A stretch of DNA of 64,000 nucleotides. Source: Methylomonas methanica (GTDB taxonomy: Bacteria; Pseudomonadota; Gammaproteobacteria; Methylococcales; Methylomonadaceae). The position numbers and the translations under genes are program-made. Location: contig NZ_LUUG01000050.1 of NCBI RefSeq assembly GCF_001644035.1, forward strand, positions 1 through 64,000, in the 5' to 3' direction. Under the pieces are notes generated by a model that saw only the letters and a program-made list of their open reading frames with translations, had not been told where the DNA came from and made no database searches. Every line of letters begins with the position of its first letter. Within the stretch, counting starts at the first letter, position 1. Shown here piece after piece: positions 54,839 to 64,000 of the stretch.

Positions 54839-56644
54839 TTACAACGTGACCAATACGTCGCCGACCGCGACGGAATCGCCCTGACGGACGTTTACCGCGC
54901 TGACGATGCCGGCTACTTTAGCGCGGATCTCGGTTTCCATTTTCATCGCTTCCATAATCAAAACCACATCGCCTTCGGAGAGATGGGAGCCGACATTGAC
55001 ATTGACTTTAAGCACTACGCCGGCCAGCGGCGATTCCACAAAGCCACTACCGCTAACGATAGGCGCGGTAGCTGCCAACATTGGACCGCTATCCAAAACG
55101 GACTGCACTGTAACCGGTTTAACGACCAAGTCGGCACCGCCCGGCGCCACGGCTACGTGATAGTTTTTACCGTCGACATTCACTGTGTAAGTCTCAGCGA
55201 CACCAGCTTTCTGGGCAACTTCGGGTATTGGCGCTGCCGCGATCTCAGTCTCCGGCTTAGGTTCAAAAGCCGCTGGGTTACCGCGGTTTTGAATAAATTT
55301 CCAGCCTATTTGCGCAAACAAGCCATCGATAAGCGCATCTTCCTCGACACTGTCGGCCAGCTTCACGCCTTCTGCGGCCGCTTTGGCTTTTACTTCGGCA
55401 ACCAGTTTGTCCATCTCGGCTTCCAGCAAATCGGCAGGCCGGCAAGTAATCGGCTCGGCACCATTCAGAACGCGGGCCTGCAATTCCTTATCGACAGGGG
55501 CCGGCGTAGCGCCGTATTCGCCTTTCAGCACGCCTGCCGTTTCCTTGCTGATGGTTTTATAACGCTCGCCGGCCAGTACGTTCAACACGGCCTGGGTACC
55601 GACAATTTGCGACGTGGGCGTGACCAGCGGGATATACCCCAGGTCTTTTCGCACCAAAGGAATTTCCTGCATCACGGCGTCGAAACGATCAGCTGCGCCC
55701 TGCTCTCTTAATTGGCTTTCCATATTGGTGAGCATGCCGCCCGGCACTTGCGAGACCAAAATCCGGCCATCGACGCCTTTCAGGCTACCTTCGAATTGCG
55801 CATATTTTTTGCGCACTTCCCGGAAATAAGCCGCGATTTTTTCCAGCTTGATTAAATCCAGCCCCGTTTCGCGCTTTTGACCGGCCATGGCCGCCACGAT
55901 GGTTTCGGTGGGACTGTGACCGTAGGTCATACTCAGCGACGAGATAGCGGTATCGAGATTATCGACACCTGCTTCGATGGCCTTAATATAGGTACCCACA
56001 CTCAAACCGGTAGTGGCATGGCATTGCATATGAATCGGAATCGCCACGGCTTTTTTTAGCTTGCTGATCAGCTCGTAAGCATCGTAAGGCGTCAGCAATC
56101 CGGCCATGTCTTTGATGCAGATAGAATGCGCCCCCATGTCCTCGATTTGTTTGCCTTGCTCGACCCATTTCTTGATCGTGTGCACCGGGCTGGTGGTGTA
56201 CGAAATGGTACCTTGAGCATGGGCATCGGTATGTAGCACGGCTTTAATCGCACGTTCGATATTACGCATATCGTTCATCGCATCAAAAATCCGAAATACG
56301 TCTATACCGTTGACCACGCAACGTTCGACAAATTTATCCACCACATCATCGGCATAATGCCGGTAACCCAAAATATTTTGGCCTCGGAACAGCATTTGCT
56401 GCGGCGTGTTGGGCATGGCTTTTTTCAACAAACGCAAACGCTCCCAAGGATCTTCGCCCAAATAGCGAATACAGGCATCAAAGGTGGCACCTCCCCAAGA
56501 CTCGATAGACCAGTAACCGATTTGATCAAGCTGCCCGCAAATCGGCAGCATGTCTTCGATACGTAGCCGGGTCGCCAGAATTGACTGATGGGCGTCGCGT
56601 AGAACCACCTCAGTAATTCCTAGGGGCTTATTTACCTTTTCCAC
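54839..56644 (-). CDS. oadA: Oxaloacetate decarboxylase, alpha subunit (carboxyltransferase with biotin carrier)
   Basis: 601 residues. The N-terminal carboxyltransferase TIM barrel (1-300) has [15 protein letters not shown] (metal Asp), CIKDMAGLL (catalytic Lys region) and [13 protein letters not shown] (metal His pair). The C-terminal biotinyl domain ends with the biotin Lys in [13 protein letters not shown] Pro/Ala-rich linker joins them. It transfers CO2 from oxaloacetate to biotin, giving pyruvate. In an aerobe this pump may feed Na+ gradients or adjust the oxaloacetate/pyruvate balance. Confidence 0.95.
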   Translation of the reverse strand: MEKVNKPLGITEVVLRDAHQSILATRLRIEDMLPICGQLDQIGYWSIESWGGATFDACIRYLGEDPWERLRLLKKAMPNTPQQMLFRGQNILGYRHYADDVVDKFVERCVVNGIDVFRIFDAMNDMRNIERAIKAVLHTDAHAQGTISYTTSPVHTIKKWVEQGKQIEDMGAHSICIKDMAGLLTPYDAYELISKLKKAVAIPIHMQCHATTGLSVGTYIKAIEAGVDNLDTAISSLSMTYGHSPTETIVAAMAGQKRETGLDLIKLEKIAAYFREVRKKYAQFEGSLKGVDGRILVSQVPGGMLTNMESQLREQGAADRFDAVMQEIPLVRKDLGYIPLVTPTSQIVGTQAVLNVLAGERYKTISKETAGVLKGEYGATPAPVDKELQARVLNGAEPITCRPADLLEAEMDKLVAEVKAKAAAEGVKLADSVEEDALIDGLFAQIGWKFIQNRGNPAAFEPKPETEIAAAPIPEVAQKAGVAETYTVNVDGKNYHVAVAPGGADLVVKPVTVQSVLDSGPMLAATAPIVSGSGFVESPLAGVVLKVNVNVGSHLSEGDVVLIMEAMKMETEIRAKVAGIVSAVNVRQGDSVAVGDVLVTL

Positions 56645-56697
56645 TCTTTTCTCCTAATGACGTTTTTGGGCCGAGTACTGCTACCTTGTGGGTATGA

Positions 56698-56937
56698 TTA
56701 TCCGTGCTTGTGTTTTTTGCGGTATTGATGAACAGCGGCAGTGATAGCGGCAATAACTGCCTTATCATTTCCTGCCACGACAGGTTGATCCGAAAACTTG
56801 GCAGGCATTTCCGGAAAATAGCGGCGCACCAGCTGGGACATCACATTGATTGCCACAATCAACATGGCTAAAAATGCGTAGACCATACCCATGCCTATTA
56901 ACATCAGCTCAATCCCTGAGGACAGCATTTCGTTCAT
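56698..56937 (-). CDS. oadG: Oxaloacetate decarboxylase, gamma subunit
   Basis: 79 residues. One N-terminal membrane helix (SGIELMLIGMGMVYAFLAML) and a soluble C-terminus with a Lys/His-rich end (QYRKKHKHG), as in OadG where the C-terminal His residues bind Zn. It links the alpha subunit to the membrane beta subunit. Gene order gamma-alpha-beta matches the classical operon; the gap to oadA is 53 bases. Confidence 0.9.
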   Translation of the reverse strand: MNEMLSSGIELMLIGMGMVYAFLAMLIVAINVMSQLVRRYFPEMPAKFSDQPVVAGNDKAVIAAITAAVHQYRKKHKHG

Positions 56938-57127
56938 GTGTTTCGTCCAAATGATTAAAAACTGAGCTCATTATCGCCAAAACCGCCGGATTAAACAATC
57001 CTGAGCGGGCTGAAGGGTTTAATTGCCTTAGCCGGCGTAGGGCAAAACAGGTTTCTCAGAAAGCCGTTTTGCGTCGCCTGAGCAATGCGACGAGCAATCT
57101 CAATCGAGATGGACTAGCGTCGGTTTA

Positions 57128-57598
57128 TTAAGCGGCCGACTGCAAATAGCTCAACACCTCGGCGATGTGCGTTTTGACTTGGACCTTGCGCCATTCCTTG
57201 ACCAATACGCCGCCTTCGTCAATGACGAAAGTGCTGCGCTCTATGCCCCGCACTTGCTTGCCGTACATGTTTTTCATTTTAATGACATCGAATAGACTAC
57301 AAAGACTCTCGTCCTGGTCGGATAACAAATCGAACGGAAATTCCTGTTTGCATTTAAAGCCTTCGTGCATTTTCACGCTGTCGCGGGATACGCCGAGAAT
57401 AACGGCATTTAATTGCTTGAATTGTTCGATATTATCCCTAAAGCCTTGACCTTCCTGGGTACAGCCGGGGGTGTTGTCCTTGGGATAAAAATATAAAACG
57501 ACTTTTTTGCCGCGATAATCGCTCAGTTTGACGGTTTTTTCACCGGTAGCGGCAATTTCGAAATCGGGAACGGCGGAGCCGAGAGTGGCTAAAGTCAT
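57128..57598 (-). CDS. bcp: Peroxiredoxin, BCP/PrxQ type
   Basis: 156 residues, thiol peroxidase. The peroxidatic Cys is in YPKDNTPGCTQEGQGFRD (about residue 47), with Pro and Thr in the expected places. A further Cys in FKCKQEFPF may resolve it; the classic PrxQ Cys five residues on is absent (Gly/Phe there). The Arg of VSRDS is conserved. It starts four bases after the GcvR-like gene, the same neighbourhood as gcvR-bcp in E. coli. Confidence 0.93.
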   Translation of the reverse strand: MTLATLGSAVPDFEIAATGEKTVKLSDYRGKKVVLYFYPKDNTPGCTQEGQGFRDNIEQFKQLNAVILGVSRDSVKMHEGFKCKQEFPFDLLSDQDESLCSLFDVIKMKNMYGKQVRGIERSTFVIDEGGVLVKEWRKVQVKTHIAEVLSYLQSAA

Positions 57599-57602
57599 CA
57601 GA

Positions 57603-58127
57603 TCACCTTTTGATGGGTTCGAGAATAGCGTCGATATTCAAGCTGTCGCAAAAATCCAGAAATTCTTCACGCAGCGATAAAATTCGTACTTCCGGCGGCA
57701 CCAGCAATACATATTTTGTGGAAAACACCGGCGTGTTAAAAAACGCCGCTTGATGGCGGCTGGCCGTGACCTCTTCGATACAGATGCCTCTATCCAACAA
57801 AAACGATGTGACCGCGAACAGCACGTCGTTCTTATCCATGGAGATCGTTTCCAATGTATATGGAACACCCTCCAATACCGGCGGCATTTCATCCGGCCGT
57901 AAAAAACTCATCTGAATTTCGAAGCGAATTTTTATCACTTCCAGCATGCCTTCCAGCTTGGCAATATGATTCCAATTGCCGGCGATCAGCACGTAAGCCG
58001 CAGTAATTTGGGTCAGATTGGACGTGCGCAGCTCCACCACGCTGCATTGACAGGCACTCAGCGCCGACAGGATTTCCGCGATAAAACCGTTGGACTTGTT
58101 GCCCAACACTGTGATTGCAAGTTGCAT
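57603..58127 (-). CDS. gcvR: GcvR-like ACT-domain regulator
   Basis: 174 residues, two ACT domains (about 1-85 and 90-170; MQLAITVLGNKSNGFIAEIL, TLETISMDKNDVLFAVTSFL). In E. coli GcvR represses the glycine cleavage operon by binding GcvA and responds to glycine. The position right before bcp supports the assignment. The gcv operon itself is not in the window. This protein may have drifted in ligand specificity. Confidence 0.85.
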   Translation of the reverse strand: MQLAITVLGNKSNGFIAEILSALSACQCSVVELRTSNLTQITAAYVLIAGNWNHIAKLEGMLEVIKIRFEIQMSFLRPDEMPPVLEGVPYTLETISMDKNDVLFAVTSFLLDRGICIEEVTASRHQAAFFNTPVFSTKYVLLVPPEVRILSLREEFLDFCDSLNIDAILEPIKR

Positions 58128-58205
58128 AAAATAAGTCCTTGAATACGCCTAGCGCAGTGTAACACCAACACTGCGAAAAGCAGAACCGCGACCAAGCAAT
58201 CCGGA

Positions 58206-58643
58206 CTACTGCGACTCTATATCGGTAATCACCGCGTGATTATCGAAATGAACTGTTATTTTCTTGCTGGCTCGCGCCGCCGATACCAGGGCTTCATCGA
58301 CCTTAAACGCCACCGCCAACTGCTGATCCGTCACGGGCGTGGTACGCTTTGGAGCCACGCTGGAATGCAGCCAGGACAAATACAAAGTCCAAAACAACCA
58401 AATGCCGGCAATGATCACCACTATCTCGCCGTACAACTGCAATAATTCCAACAGCGTTTTATAACCACCGAACCAGCGAATCTCGTCAGACAGGCTTTTC
58501 AAACCCATCAGCCAGGCACCGAGCGTAAACAAGGGCCATAAAAAGTAAAGCCAAAGCACCCAACTTAATACCGACATAAACGCCGAGCCGCATTTTTGCT
58601 GGAAACTTTGTAGATGCGGCTGGTTGATGATGATGTCTTTCAT
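58206..58643 (-). CDS. pgaD: Poly-beta-1,6-GlcNAc synthesis protein PgaD
   Basis: 145 residues from the ATG at 58643, which overlaps the pgaC stop by four bases; a longer reading is not needed. Two membrane helices (FMSVLSWVLWLYFLWPLFTL, EIVVIIAGIWLFWTLYLSWL) are followed by a cytoplasmic tail. PgaD and PgaC form the inner-membrane poly-N-acetylglucosamine synthase, and in E. coli their assembly is stabilised by cyclic-di-GMP. This offers a link to the GGDEF-EAL protein at 18.9 kb (inference). Confidence 0.88.
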   Translation of the reverse strand: MKDIIINQPHLQSFQQKCGSAFMSVLSWVLWLYFLWPLFTLGAWLMGLKSLSDEIRWFGGYKTLLELLQLYGEIVVIIAGIWLFWTLYLSWLHSSVAPKRTTPVTDQQLAVAFKVDEALVSAARASKKITVHFDNHAVITDIESQ

Positions 58644-59986
58644 TTCTGCCTCAAGCCTCGGTCTAAAGTCACCCACACCGCGCGCTGACCGCGTTTTTTA
58701 CGCAAAGCCTTGATGCAGCCGTTAATCGTGGTGCCTACATTAATCAGCCAATAGATGATCGGATACCAGATCATCCAGTAATAATGCTGGGCAGAGCCGC
58801 CGCTCTTGCGTTCGTAGCTGGAATCGATGGTCAAACTGACCGCGAATTGAATCAAACAGGTGACGCATAGCAACATGCTGGTCCAATGCGGCGACAAATC
58901 CTCCAGCGCCTCCCTAGGTTCGTTGCTAAACCACTCGAACGGCACCATAGCCAGCATCGCCACCACCAAAAACGCCCAGGCTAAACTGATGCAGCATTCC
59001 AGATAAAGCGGCCACATGCCGCGGGAACGCCAGCTAAACAGCGGCCGGAAATAACGTAGCAAGACCTCGACACCGCCCTGCGCCCAGCGGCTGCGCTGTT
59101 TCCACAAACCATTGAGCGTCTCCGGCATCAATACCCAGCACAAGGCATTAGGCTCAAACCGAATCGCCCAGCCGGCCAGCTGCAACTTCCAGCTGATGTC
59201 GATGTCCTCGGTGACCATATCCGGACTCCAGTAGCCGACATCGTGCAAGGCGGTTTTCCTGAAGCCAGCGATGACCCCGGAAATGGTAAACACATGCCCG
59301 TAAGAGCGCTGCGCCCGCTTGATCATGCCGACGATGGCGGAAAACTCCCCCACCTGTATTTTGCCCAACAAGGTAGAGCGATTACGTATACGGGGGTTGC
59401 CAGTCACCGCGCCGACATGCTGATCTTCCAGAAAATGCCGGACAATCCAGGCAGTAGCATTCGGTGCCAGCAGGGCGTCGCCGTCGATACCTATCAATAT
59501 CTCGCTATTGGCTAACAATGCTGCGGTGCGTAATCCCACCGCCTTGCCTTGATTGCTGGCCAAATTGACCACCCGAATTTGCGGGTGCTGGTCGGCCAAC
59601 TCGTGCAGTATCTCCAGCGTGTTATCCTTGCTACCGTCATTAATCGCGATGATTTCGAAATTGGGATATTGCTGATGCAACAAGTATTCTATGGTTTCCC
59701 GAACATTCTCGCCCTCGTTATAACAGGGGATCAGGATAGATACGGGTGGGTATTCGGCTAACGCCGGCAGATCGGACAAGACATTGCCGCGATTGCGTTC
59801 CCAACGGATGTAGTAAATCATGCCGCCAAGCATCCAGACATAGGCCATCAGCAGAGGGTAATAGAACACGAAGCGTGAAAGCCATTCGTTGAATTGCCAC
59901 CATGGCACTTCCTGCAAATTTTCCTGGGTAATCAACCACCAGTCGATAAATTGCTGTACCCAAGCTTGGTCTATCAAGTTCTCCAT
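58640..59986 (-). CDS. pgaC: Poly-beta-1,6-GlcNAc synthase PgaC (GT2)
   Basis: 448 residues, processive family 2 glycosyltransferase using UDP-GlcNAc. One or two N-terminal helices (FVFYYPLLMAYVWMLGGMIY), the GT-A domain (SILIPCYNEGENVRETIEYL, ILIGIDGDALLAPNA, MVTEDIDISWKLQLAGW) with the product-binding QRSRWAQGG motif, then C-terminal helices. All processive-synthase residues are intact. It is seven bases after the pgaB stop. Confidence 0.95.
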   Translation of the reverse strand: MENLIDQAWVQQFIDWWLITQENLQEVPWWQFNEWLSRFVFYYPLLMAYVWMLGGMIYYIRWERNRGNVLSDLPALAEYPPVSILIPCYNEGENVRETIEYLLHQQYPNFEIIAINDGSKDNTLEILHELADQHPQIRVVNLASNQGKAVGLRTAALLANSEILIGIDGDALLAPNATAWIVRHFLEDQHVGAVTGNPRIRNRSTLLGKIQVGEFSAIVGMIKRAQRSYGHVFTISGVIAGFRKTALHDVGYWSPDMVTEDIDISWKLQLAGWAIRFEPNALCWVLMPETLNGLWKQRSRWAQGGVEVLLRYFRPLFSWRSRGMWPLYLECCISLAWAFLVVAMLAMVPFEWFSNEPREALEDLSPHWTSMLLCVTCLIQFAVSLTIDSSYERKSGGSAQHYYWMIWYPIIYWLINVGTTINGCIKALRKKRGQRAVWVTLDRGLRQK

Positions 59987-59993
59987 TTATCGC

Positions 59994-61913
59994 TTAATCC
60001 TTTTTGGAAACCGGAAAGAATTTTTTCAGCTCCGCCAACTTCGGCTGGTCGTTAAAAACATTATCAGGGTAATAGCCGATATGCTTGGCGCCGTGCTTTT
60101 TCAATAACTCGAATTGCTCGGTGAACACGGGCATAGGAATATCCTGCTTGGTTTTCCAATTAACCGCCTGCAATTCGAACACCATCTTGTCCAGACCGCC
60201 CGGATATTGCGCAGTTTTTTCCACTAGCTCGATCAGCCATTGCTTGGGATTTTCAGCCTCTTCCATGAAAGGCATCGCCTCCACCGCCACATAGTCGTAA
60301 TGCTTTAAAAACGCCGGGAAAGACTGCGCATACCATTCTTCGCTATATGGCTTTAACAGCGGCAGGGAGTAAAAATTACGGGCGGTTTTGATATAAGGCC
60401 GATAGAACTTGACCTTATCGGTCAAATAGTCGGTGAACTGGCCGATTAACTCGGTTTTATGCTGCGCCCAACGCAAGCGCAACTCGCTAGACGCGTGGAT
60501 AGTATCGAACTCGGCCGGCATGCCCCACACATTGCGGCTAAACTCCATCGCCAGCGGCGACACGTCTTCGTAATCCGACAAAATCCCGTCGTCATGAAAC
60601 AGAATGCCGTTAAAGTCGCAATGCTTGGCCAGGTCTTCGTAAATCTCGCCGACAAACTGCCGCGCGTCCGGGTTAAACGGCGACAAGCGGGTATAGATGT
60701 GTCTGGATAGCTGCGGCTCGCCGTCGCGCCATTCCTTTACATACCACTTTAGCGGCACATCGGCCTTGTAAGCCATGATAGGCATCCAGGCGTACACTCT
60801 GACCCCGGCCCGCGTGCGCAATTGCAAGGTCACATGATTGAACATATCCCGGCGCACCGGCAAATGCCGATTGGGGAAATACAGTTTGTCGGCATTGCCG
60901 TCGCCGTCCGGGTCGGAATACGCTTGCAGATAGACGGTATTGGCGCCGCTGGCTTTAATTCTCTCTACCACCAGGGCCAAATTCTTCTCGGTCTGCTCCT
61001 CGTCATCGTCGTAGATGTAATCCATATCCACATGCGCGACTCGCAACTCTTGGCCGACCCGCTGATTTTTGACGATTTCACCGAACTGTTTAGCATTCAC
61101 ATCATCGGTGATCATCATCCGCTTCATCACGTACGCATCAGCCAGAGTATTGGCACCGTCGTTCAGTCCCATGGTTAGACGCATGCCCGCCAATTTCGTG
61201 GCTTCCAGCGCAATCGCGTTAAATTCGCCGTAAGGCCACACCATCACCCGCGGCCGTTTGCCCAATATCTGAAACAAACGCTCGGAGCTTTTATCCACTT
61301 CCTGGAAAATCCGTTTGCGATAGTCCTCGTCTTTCTCGTATTCGTCGTATTCGTTGCTGTACAAACGCGAAGTCACCGCGCTTTGCTGATTGCCTTGCGG
61401 ATTGGCGACGATGCCGTGATGCAAATCAAAAGTATGCGAAGCAATTTCGACCAGACCGGTTTCCGCCACTTCACGAACCTGCGCCGGCGTCATTAACGGT
61501 TTAACGCCCGGCACATTCTGCTGCTCGAGCCAAGAACCGACTACCGCCAACGTAGCCGGATACTTGTACTTTTTCAGCAAGGGCATGGCTCGGGTATAAA
61601 AACTCAGGTAACCGTCATCAAAGGTCAACATCACGGCTTTAGTGGGTAATACCTTGTCGCCCTTCATGCAATCCAGCAAATCCTGGACGCTGATAACGTG
61701 ATAGTTGTTCTGCTTCAACCAGGCAAAATGATCGGCAAGATGGTCTTTGTTGACCGCGATCCGATCAAATGGCGGCACCCGCTCTTCTTCTTCGAGAATA
61801 TCGTGATAATTCAATACCAGAAAGCTGGAGTTACCCGAATCGGCAGCCAGCAAGGGCCCGGCAAACAAACAGAAAAAGACAAAAATTACACGAGCAACAA
61901 TGTGCATATTCAT
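59994..61913 (-). CDS. pgaB: Poly-beta-1,6-GlcNAc N-deacetylase PgaB
   Basis: 639 residues. A signal peptide (VFFCLFAGPLLAADS) is followed by a NodB deacetylase domain (about 75-290; MLTFDDGYLSFYTRAM, EIASHTFDLHHG, VMVWPYGEFN) with the metal Asp and two His intact, then a GHL glycoside-hydrolase-like domain (about 295-615; VYLQAYSDPDGDGNADKLYF, AGVRVYAWMPIM). It partly deacetylates the polymer for export. Unlike E. coli PgaB there is no lipobox Cys at the cleavage site, so it is probably soluble in the periplasm. No pgaA lies upstream. Confidence 0.95.
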   Translation of the reverse strand: MNMHIVARVIFVFFCLFAGPLLAADSGNSSFLVLNYHDILEEEERVPPFDRIAVNKDHLADHFAWLKQNNYHVISVQDLLDCMKGDKVLPTKAVMLTFDDGYLSFYTRAMPLLKKYKYPATLAVVGSWLEQQNVPGVKPLMTPAQVREVAETGLVEIASHTFDLHHGIVANPQGNQQSAVTSRLYSNEYDEYEKDEDYRKRIFQEVDKSSERLFQILGKRPRVMVWPYGEFNAIALEATKLAGMRLTMGLNDGANTLADAYVMKRMMITDDVNAKQFGEIVKNQRVGQELRVAHVDMDYIYDDDEEQTEKNLALVVERIKASGANTVYLQAYSDPDGDGNADKLYFPNRHLPVRRDMFNHVTLQLRTRAGVRVYAWMPIMAYKADVPLKWYVKEWRDGEPQLSRHIYTRLSPFNPDARQFVGEIYEDLAKHCDFNGILFHDDGILSDYEDVSPLAMEFSRNVWGMPAEFDTIHASSELRLRWAQHKTELIGQFTDYLTDKVKFYRPYIKTARNFYSLPLLKPYSEEWYAQSFPAFLKHYDYVAVEAMPFMEEAENPKQWLIELVEKTAQYPGGLDKMVFELQAVNWKTKQDIPMPVFTEQFELLKKHGAKHIGYYPDNVFNDQPKLAELKKFFPVSKKD

Positions 61914-62242
61914 TAATTTAAAGCGGGAAAAGAGACTGGAAACAGCTGGTTCTCAGTGTTAAAAAAGACCAGAATTGGACGAGGCATTTTACCCGAATCA
62001 TAAGGCTTGACCCGTTTTATTTGTCCGTGCGACACCCTGTCGCAGGCATACTCAAACGCCGGCGACTAAGGCCGTCAACGCCAGTTTGGTGAGACCCCTA
62101 ACAAAAAGCTCGAACGGCATCCGCGCCACAAACTTCATAATGTTCGGAAAAAACTGGTTATGATTGAGGAAAAAACCTGATCCAATCCGCCAACCGATTA
62201 ATTCGGCGTATGGCGGGCCAGTACACCTTCCCTGGAGAATTC
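61914..62242. other. Divergent pgaB-sulP promoter region with 7-bp palindrome
   Basis: No gene. The region drives pgaB (minus) and the SulP gene (plus). TGCGACA-CCC-TGTCGCA at 62028-62044 is a perfect inverted repeat with a three-base spacer, 115 bases from the pgaB start and 200 from the SulP start. It is a candidate operator. Confidence 0.45.
62028..62044. promoter_or_regulatory. Palindromic candidate operator TGCGACA-N3-TGTCGCA
   Basis: Perfect 7-bp arms in a divergent promoter region. No known regulator is matched; the repeat could also be a short hairpin. Confidence 0.35.
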
Positions 62243-63841
62243 ATGCAAAAACCCTCGCTAGCAAATCATTGGCGGCAAGACCTCACTGCCGGCTTTTTGG
62301 TATTCCTGATTGCCTTGCCCTTGTGTTTAGGTATTGCCGTTGCATCCGGATTTCCGCCCATGGCCGGCATCATTTCCGCCATCGTCGGCGGCTTGCTGGT
62401 GTCGCGCATCGGCGGCGCGCAACTCACTATTACCGGCCCGGCGGCCGGTTTGATAGTAGTGATTCTGACCTCGGTGCAGACCTTGGGCGAAGGCGATGCG
62501 CTAGCCGGCTACCGTTACACCTTGGCGGCCATCGTCATCGCCGGCGCCTTGCAAACCGTGCTGGGTTACTTCAAAGCCGGCCGGCTGGCGGCGTTTTTCC
62601 CGGCCTCGGTAGTACACGGCATGCTCGCGGCGATTGGCATTATCATCATCAGCAAACAGTTGCCGGTAATGGCCGGCGTGCAAAGCCAGGGCGTCAGCAT
62701 CCTGTCCGGCATCGCGGCTTTGCCGCACAGTCTGATTTATTTCATGCCGCAAATCGGCCTGATTGCACTGGCCGGCATCGTGGTTCTGATCGGCTGGCCG
62801 CAGATTCAACAGCCCTTACTGTGCAAGATCCCGGCGCCGATTATCGTCATCGCCTCCGGCATCCTGCTCGGCCATCTGTTCCAGCTCGAGCAACTGCAAC
62901 CGGGCGAAGCGTTCATCGTCCCCAAGGACATCCTGTTTGCCCCGCACTTTCTAGTGACGTTCCCGGATAGCCTGCTGGCTAGTTTTTACCTGCCGGATTT
63001 CGGCAAACTGACCGCGTTTGCTTTTTGGGAAAGCGTGGTGTCGATCTGCCTGGTCGGTAGTCTGGAGAGCCTGCTCAGCGCCGCCGCCGTCGATAAACTC
63101 GATCCGGAAAAACGCTACTCCGATTTGAATAAGGAACTGCGCGCGGTCGGCATCGGCAACGTGGTATCCGGCATGATAGGCGGCTTGCCGATGATTGCGG
63201 AAATCGTCCGCAGCTCGGCCAACATAGACGCCGGCGGCCGCAGCAGCTGGGCCAATTTCTTTCACGGCGGCTTCGTCTTGCTGTTTGTGGTGTTGTTTCC
63301 GGACTTGATCTCGACCATACCGCTGGCCTCGCTGGCCGCACTACTGGTTTATACCGGCTTTAGACTGGCCTCGCCGCAAGCCTTTGCCAAAAGTATGGAC
63401 CTGGGCAAAGAGCAGCTGGCTTTGTTCGTGATTACCATCTTCGCGATACTGGCCAGCAATTTGTTGATCGGCGTGCTGATCGGCATCGCCGCAAAACTGC
63501 TGCTGCATATCGGTCGCGGCGTATCCTTGGGTAACTTGCTATCCATCTCTTACAAACTGCAAGCCAACGGCCCGAACAGCTGGATCATAAAAGTCAGCGG
63601 CGCGGCTTTGTTCTCCAACTTTCTGGCATTAAAAAGCCAAGTTGCCACCTTGGCCGACGGCCAAACCGTGATCTTCGATTTAAGCGCCGCCGATTTGATC
63701 GACCACACCGTGATGGAGTTTATCGCCCATTACCAGGAAGACTACATCGCTCGCGGCGGGCGTTGCGAAATTCATGGCTTGGCCGATTTGGAATCCCTGG
63801 GCGACCATGCTTTAGCCGCTAGACAGCGCAGATACATATAG
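62243..63841 (+). CDS. SulP-family inorganic anion transporter
   Basis: 532 residues from the ATG at 62243, preceded by GGAG five bases upstream; an in-frame ATG at 62210 is less likely. About 10-12 membrane helices with the SulP start (AGFLVFLIALPLCLGIAVAS, ITGPAAGLIVVILTSVQ) and the family motif near residues 265-330 (VSICLVGSLESLLSAAAVDK, GGLPMIAEIVRSSANIDAGG). A short STAS-like C-terminus (about 445-532) ends ARQRRYI. The subgroup transports sulfate, bicarbonate or similar anions; the substrate is not fixed by sequence. Confidence 0.92.
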   Translation: MQKPSLANHWRQDLTAGFLVFLIALPLCLGIAVASGFPPMAGIISAIVGGLLVSRIGGAQLTITGPAAGLIVVILTSVQTLGEGDALAGYRYTLAAIVIAGALQTVLGYFKAGRLAAFFPASVVHGMLAAIGIIIISKQLPVMAGVQSQGVSILSGIAALPHSLIYFMPQIGLIALAGIVVLIGWPQIQQPLLCKIPAPIIVIASGILLGHLFQLEQLQPGEAFIVPKDILFAPHFLVTFPDSLLASFYLPDFGKLTAFAFWESVVSICLVGSLESLLSAAAVDKLDPEKRYSDLNKELRAVGIGNVVSGMIGGLPMIAEIVRSSANIDAGGRSSWANFFHGGFVLLFVVLFPDLISTIPLASLAALLVYTGFRLASPQAFAKSMDLGKEQLALFVITIFAILASNLLIGVLIGIAAKLLLHIGRGVSLGNLLSISYKLQANGPNSWIIKVSGAALFSNFLALKSQVATLADGQTVIFDLSAADLIDHTVMEFIAHYQEDYIARGGRCEIHGLADLESLGDHALAARQRRYI

Positions 63842-63887
63842 GGCGCCTCAAAAAATTAGTATCTCTTCAGCGCAAAGGACCGCAGAT

Positions 63888-63905
63888 CCTCTCCATCAGG
63901 AGAGG
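63888..63905 (+). terminator. 7-bp hairpin after the SulP gene
   Basis: CCTCTCC-ATCA-GGAGAGG is a perfect stem with a tetraloop 47 bases after the SulP stop. There is no following U-run. Confidence 0.4.
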
Positions 63906-64000
63906 GGACATGCTTTCGGCGGCTTGCCGGGTTTTGCGATTTGCTGAATAGTTACACCTATTCTTACTATCTAAAAACCACCTAACATGACCGAAGCCAC

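Noticed and set aside
54983-55711. 242-residue frame opposite oadA
   Set aside because: Antisense shadow of a well-recognised gene; no motif or start signal.
62164-62970. 268-residue frame overlapping the SulP gene
   Set aside because: Arg/His/Pro-rich frame-shifted reading of the SulP coding sequence.
63987-64000. Possible start codon of a next gene at the window edge
   Set aside because: Only four codons are visible and there is no ribosome binding site, so nothing can be supported.

Overview
The window is a chromosomal stretch of a Gram-negative gammaproteobacterium. Supporting signs are a TonB-dependent receptor, an OmpA lipoprotein, a PEP-CTERM protein, a gcvR-bcp pair arranged as in enterics, a pga operon and an Na+-pumping oxaloacetate decarboxylase. 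The overall flavour (PEP-CTERM, tail-collar and CHASE2/FecR proteins, noncoding palindromic repeats) suggests a methanotroph-like genus such as Methylomonas. That is inference: no methane-oxidation gene or rRNA lies here. I see no tRNA, rRNA, CRISPR array, intact insertion sequence or prophage.

Left part (1-18.4 kb). A 5'-truncated siderophore-type TonB receptor is followed by a PepSY membrane protein (iron uptake), then a PEP-CTERM protein and a secreted tail-collar protein. On the minus strand, 5.9-11.1 kb is a colicin-V-like (class II microcin-type) locus: two short double-glycine-leader peptides with strong ribosome binding sites, a cysteine-rich protein, an HlyD/CvaA-type adaptor and an ABC exporter with an intact C39 leader peptidase. 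Divergent from it is a Crp-type regulator preceded by two CRP-like operators. Then comes a FecR-TPR-beta-barrel protein, a lipoprotein and a CHASE2 class III adenylate/guanylate cyclase. Together these look like a local envelope-to-cAMP-to-Crp signalling unit.

Middle part (18.4-37.2 kb). A receiver-PAS-PAS-GGDEF-EAL protein and a multi-PAS HisKA_2-type histidine kinase are flanked by gene-poor, repeat-bearing DNA. They are followed by a small membrane protein, an OmpA-like lipoprotein with a Gln/Pro/Tyr tail, an Hsp70-DUF2760 pair, small secreted or unknown proteins, a four-gene set (unknown, FAD amine oxidase, unknown, GST), and a spermidine-synthase-like gene coupled to a YgiQ radical SAM gene.

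Right part (37.4-64 kb). An ABC-transporter-dependent surface polysaccharide cluster (wzm, wzt, FkbM methyltransferase, GT11 fucosyltransferase, several GT2 and GT4 enzymes, a HAD-type protein, glf) is strongly AT-rich from inside wzt to about 50 kb, as expected for a transferred O-antigen or capsule cassette. A HEPN-MNT toxin-antitoxin pair sits inside it. Then come oadGAB, gcvR-bcp, a pgaBCD operon without an adjacent pgaA, and a SulP anion transporter.
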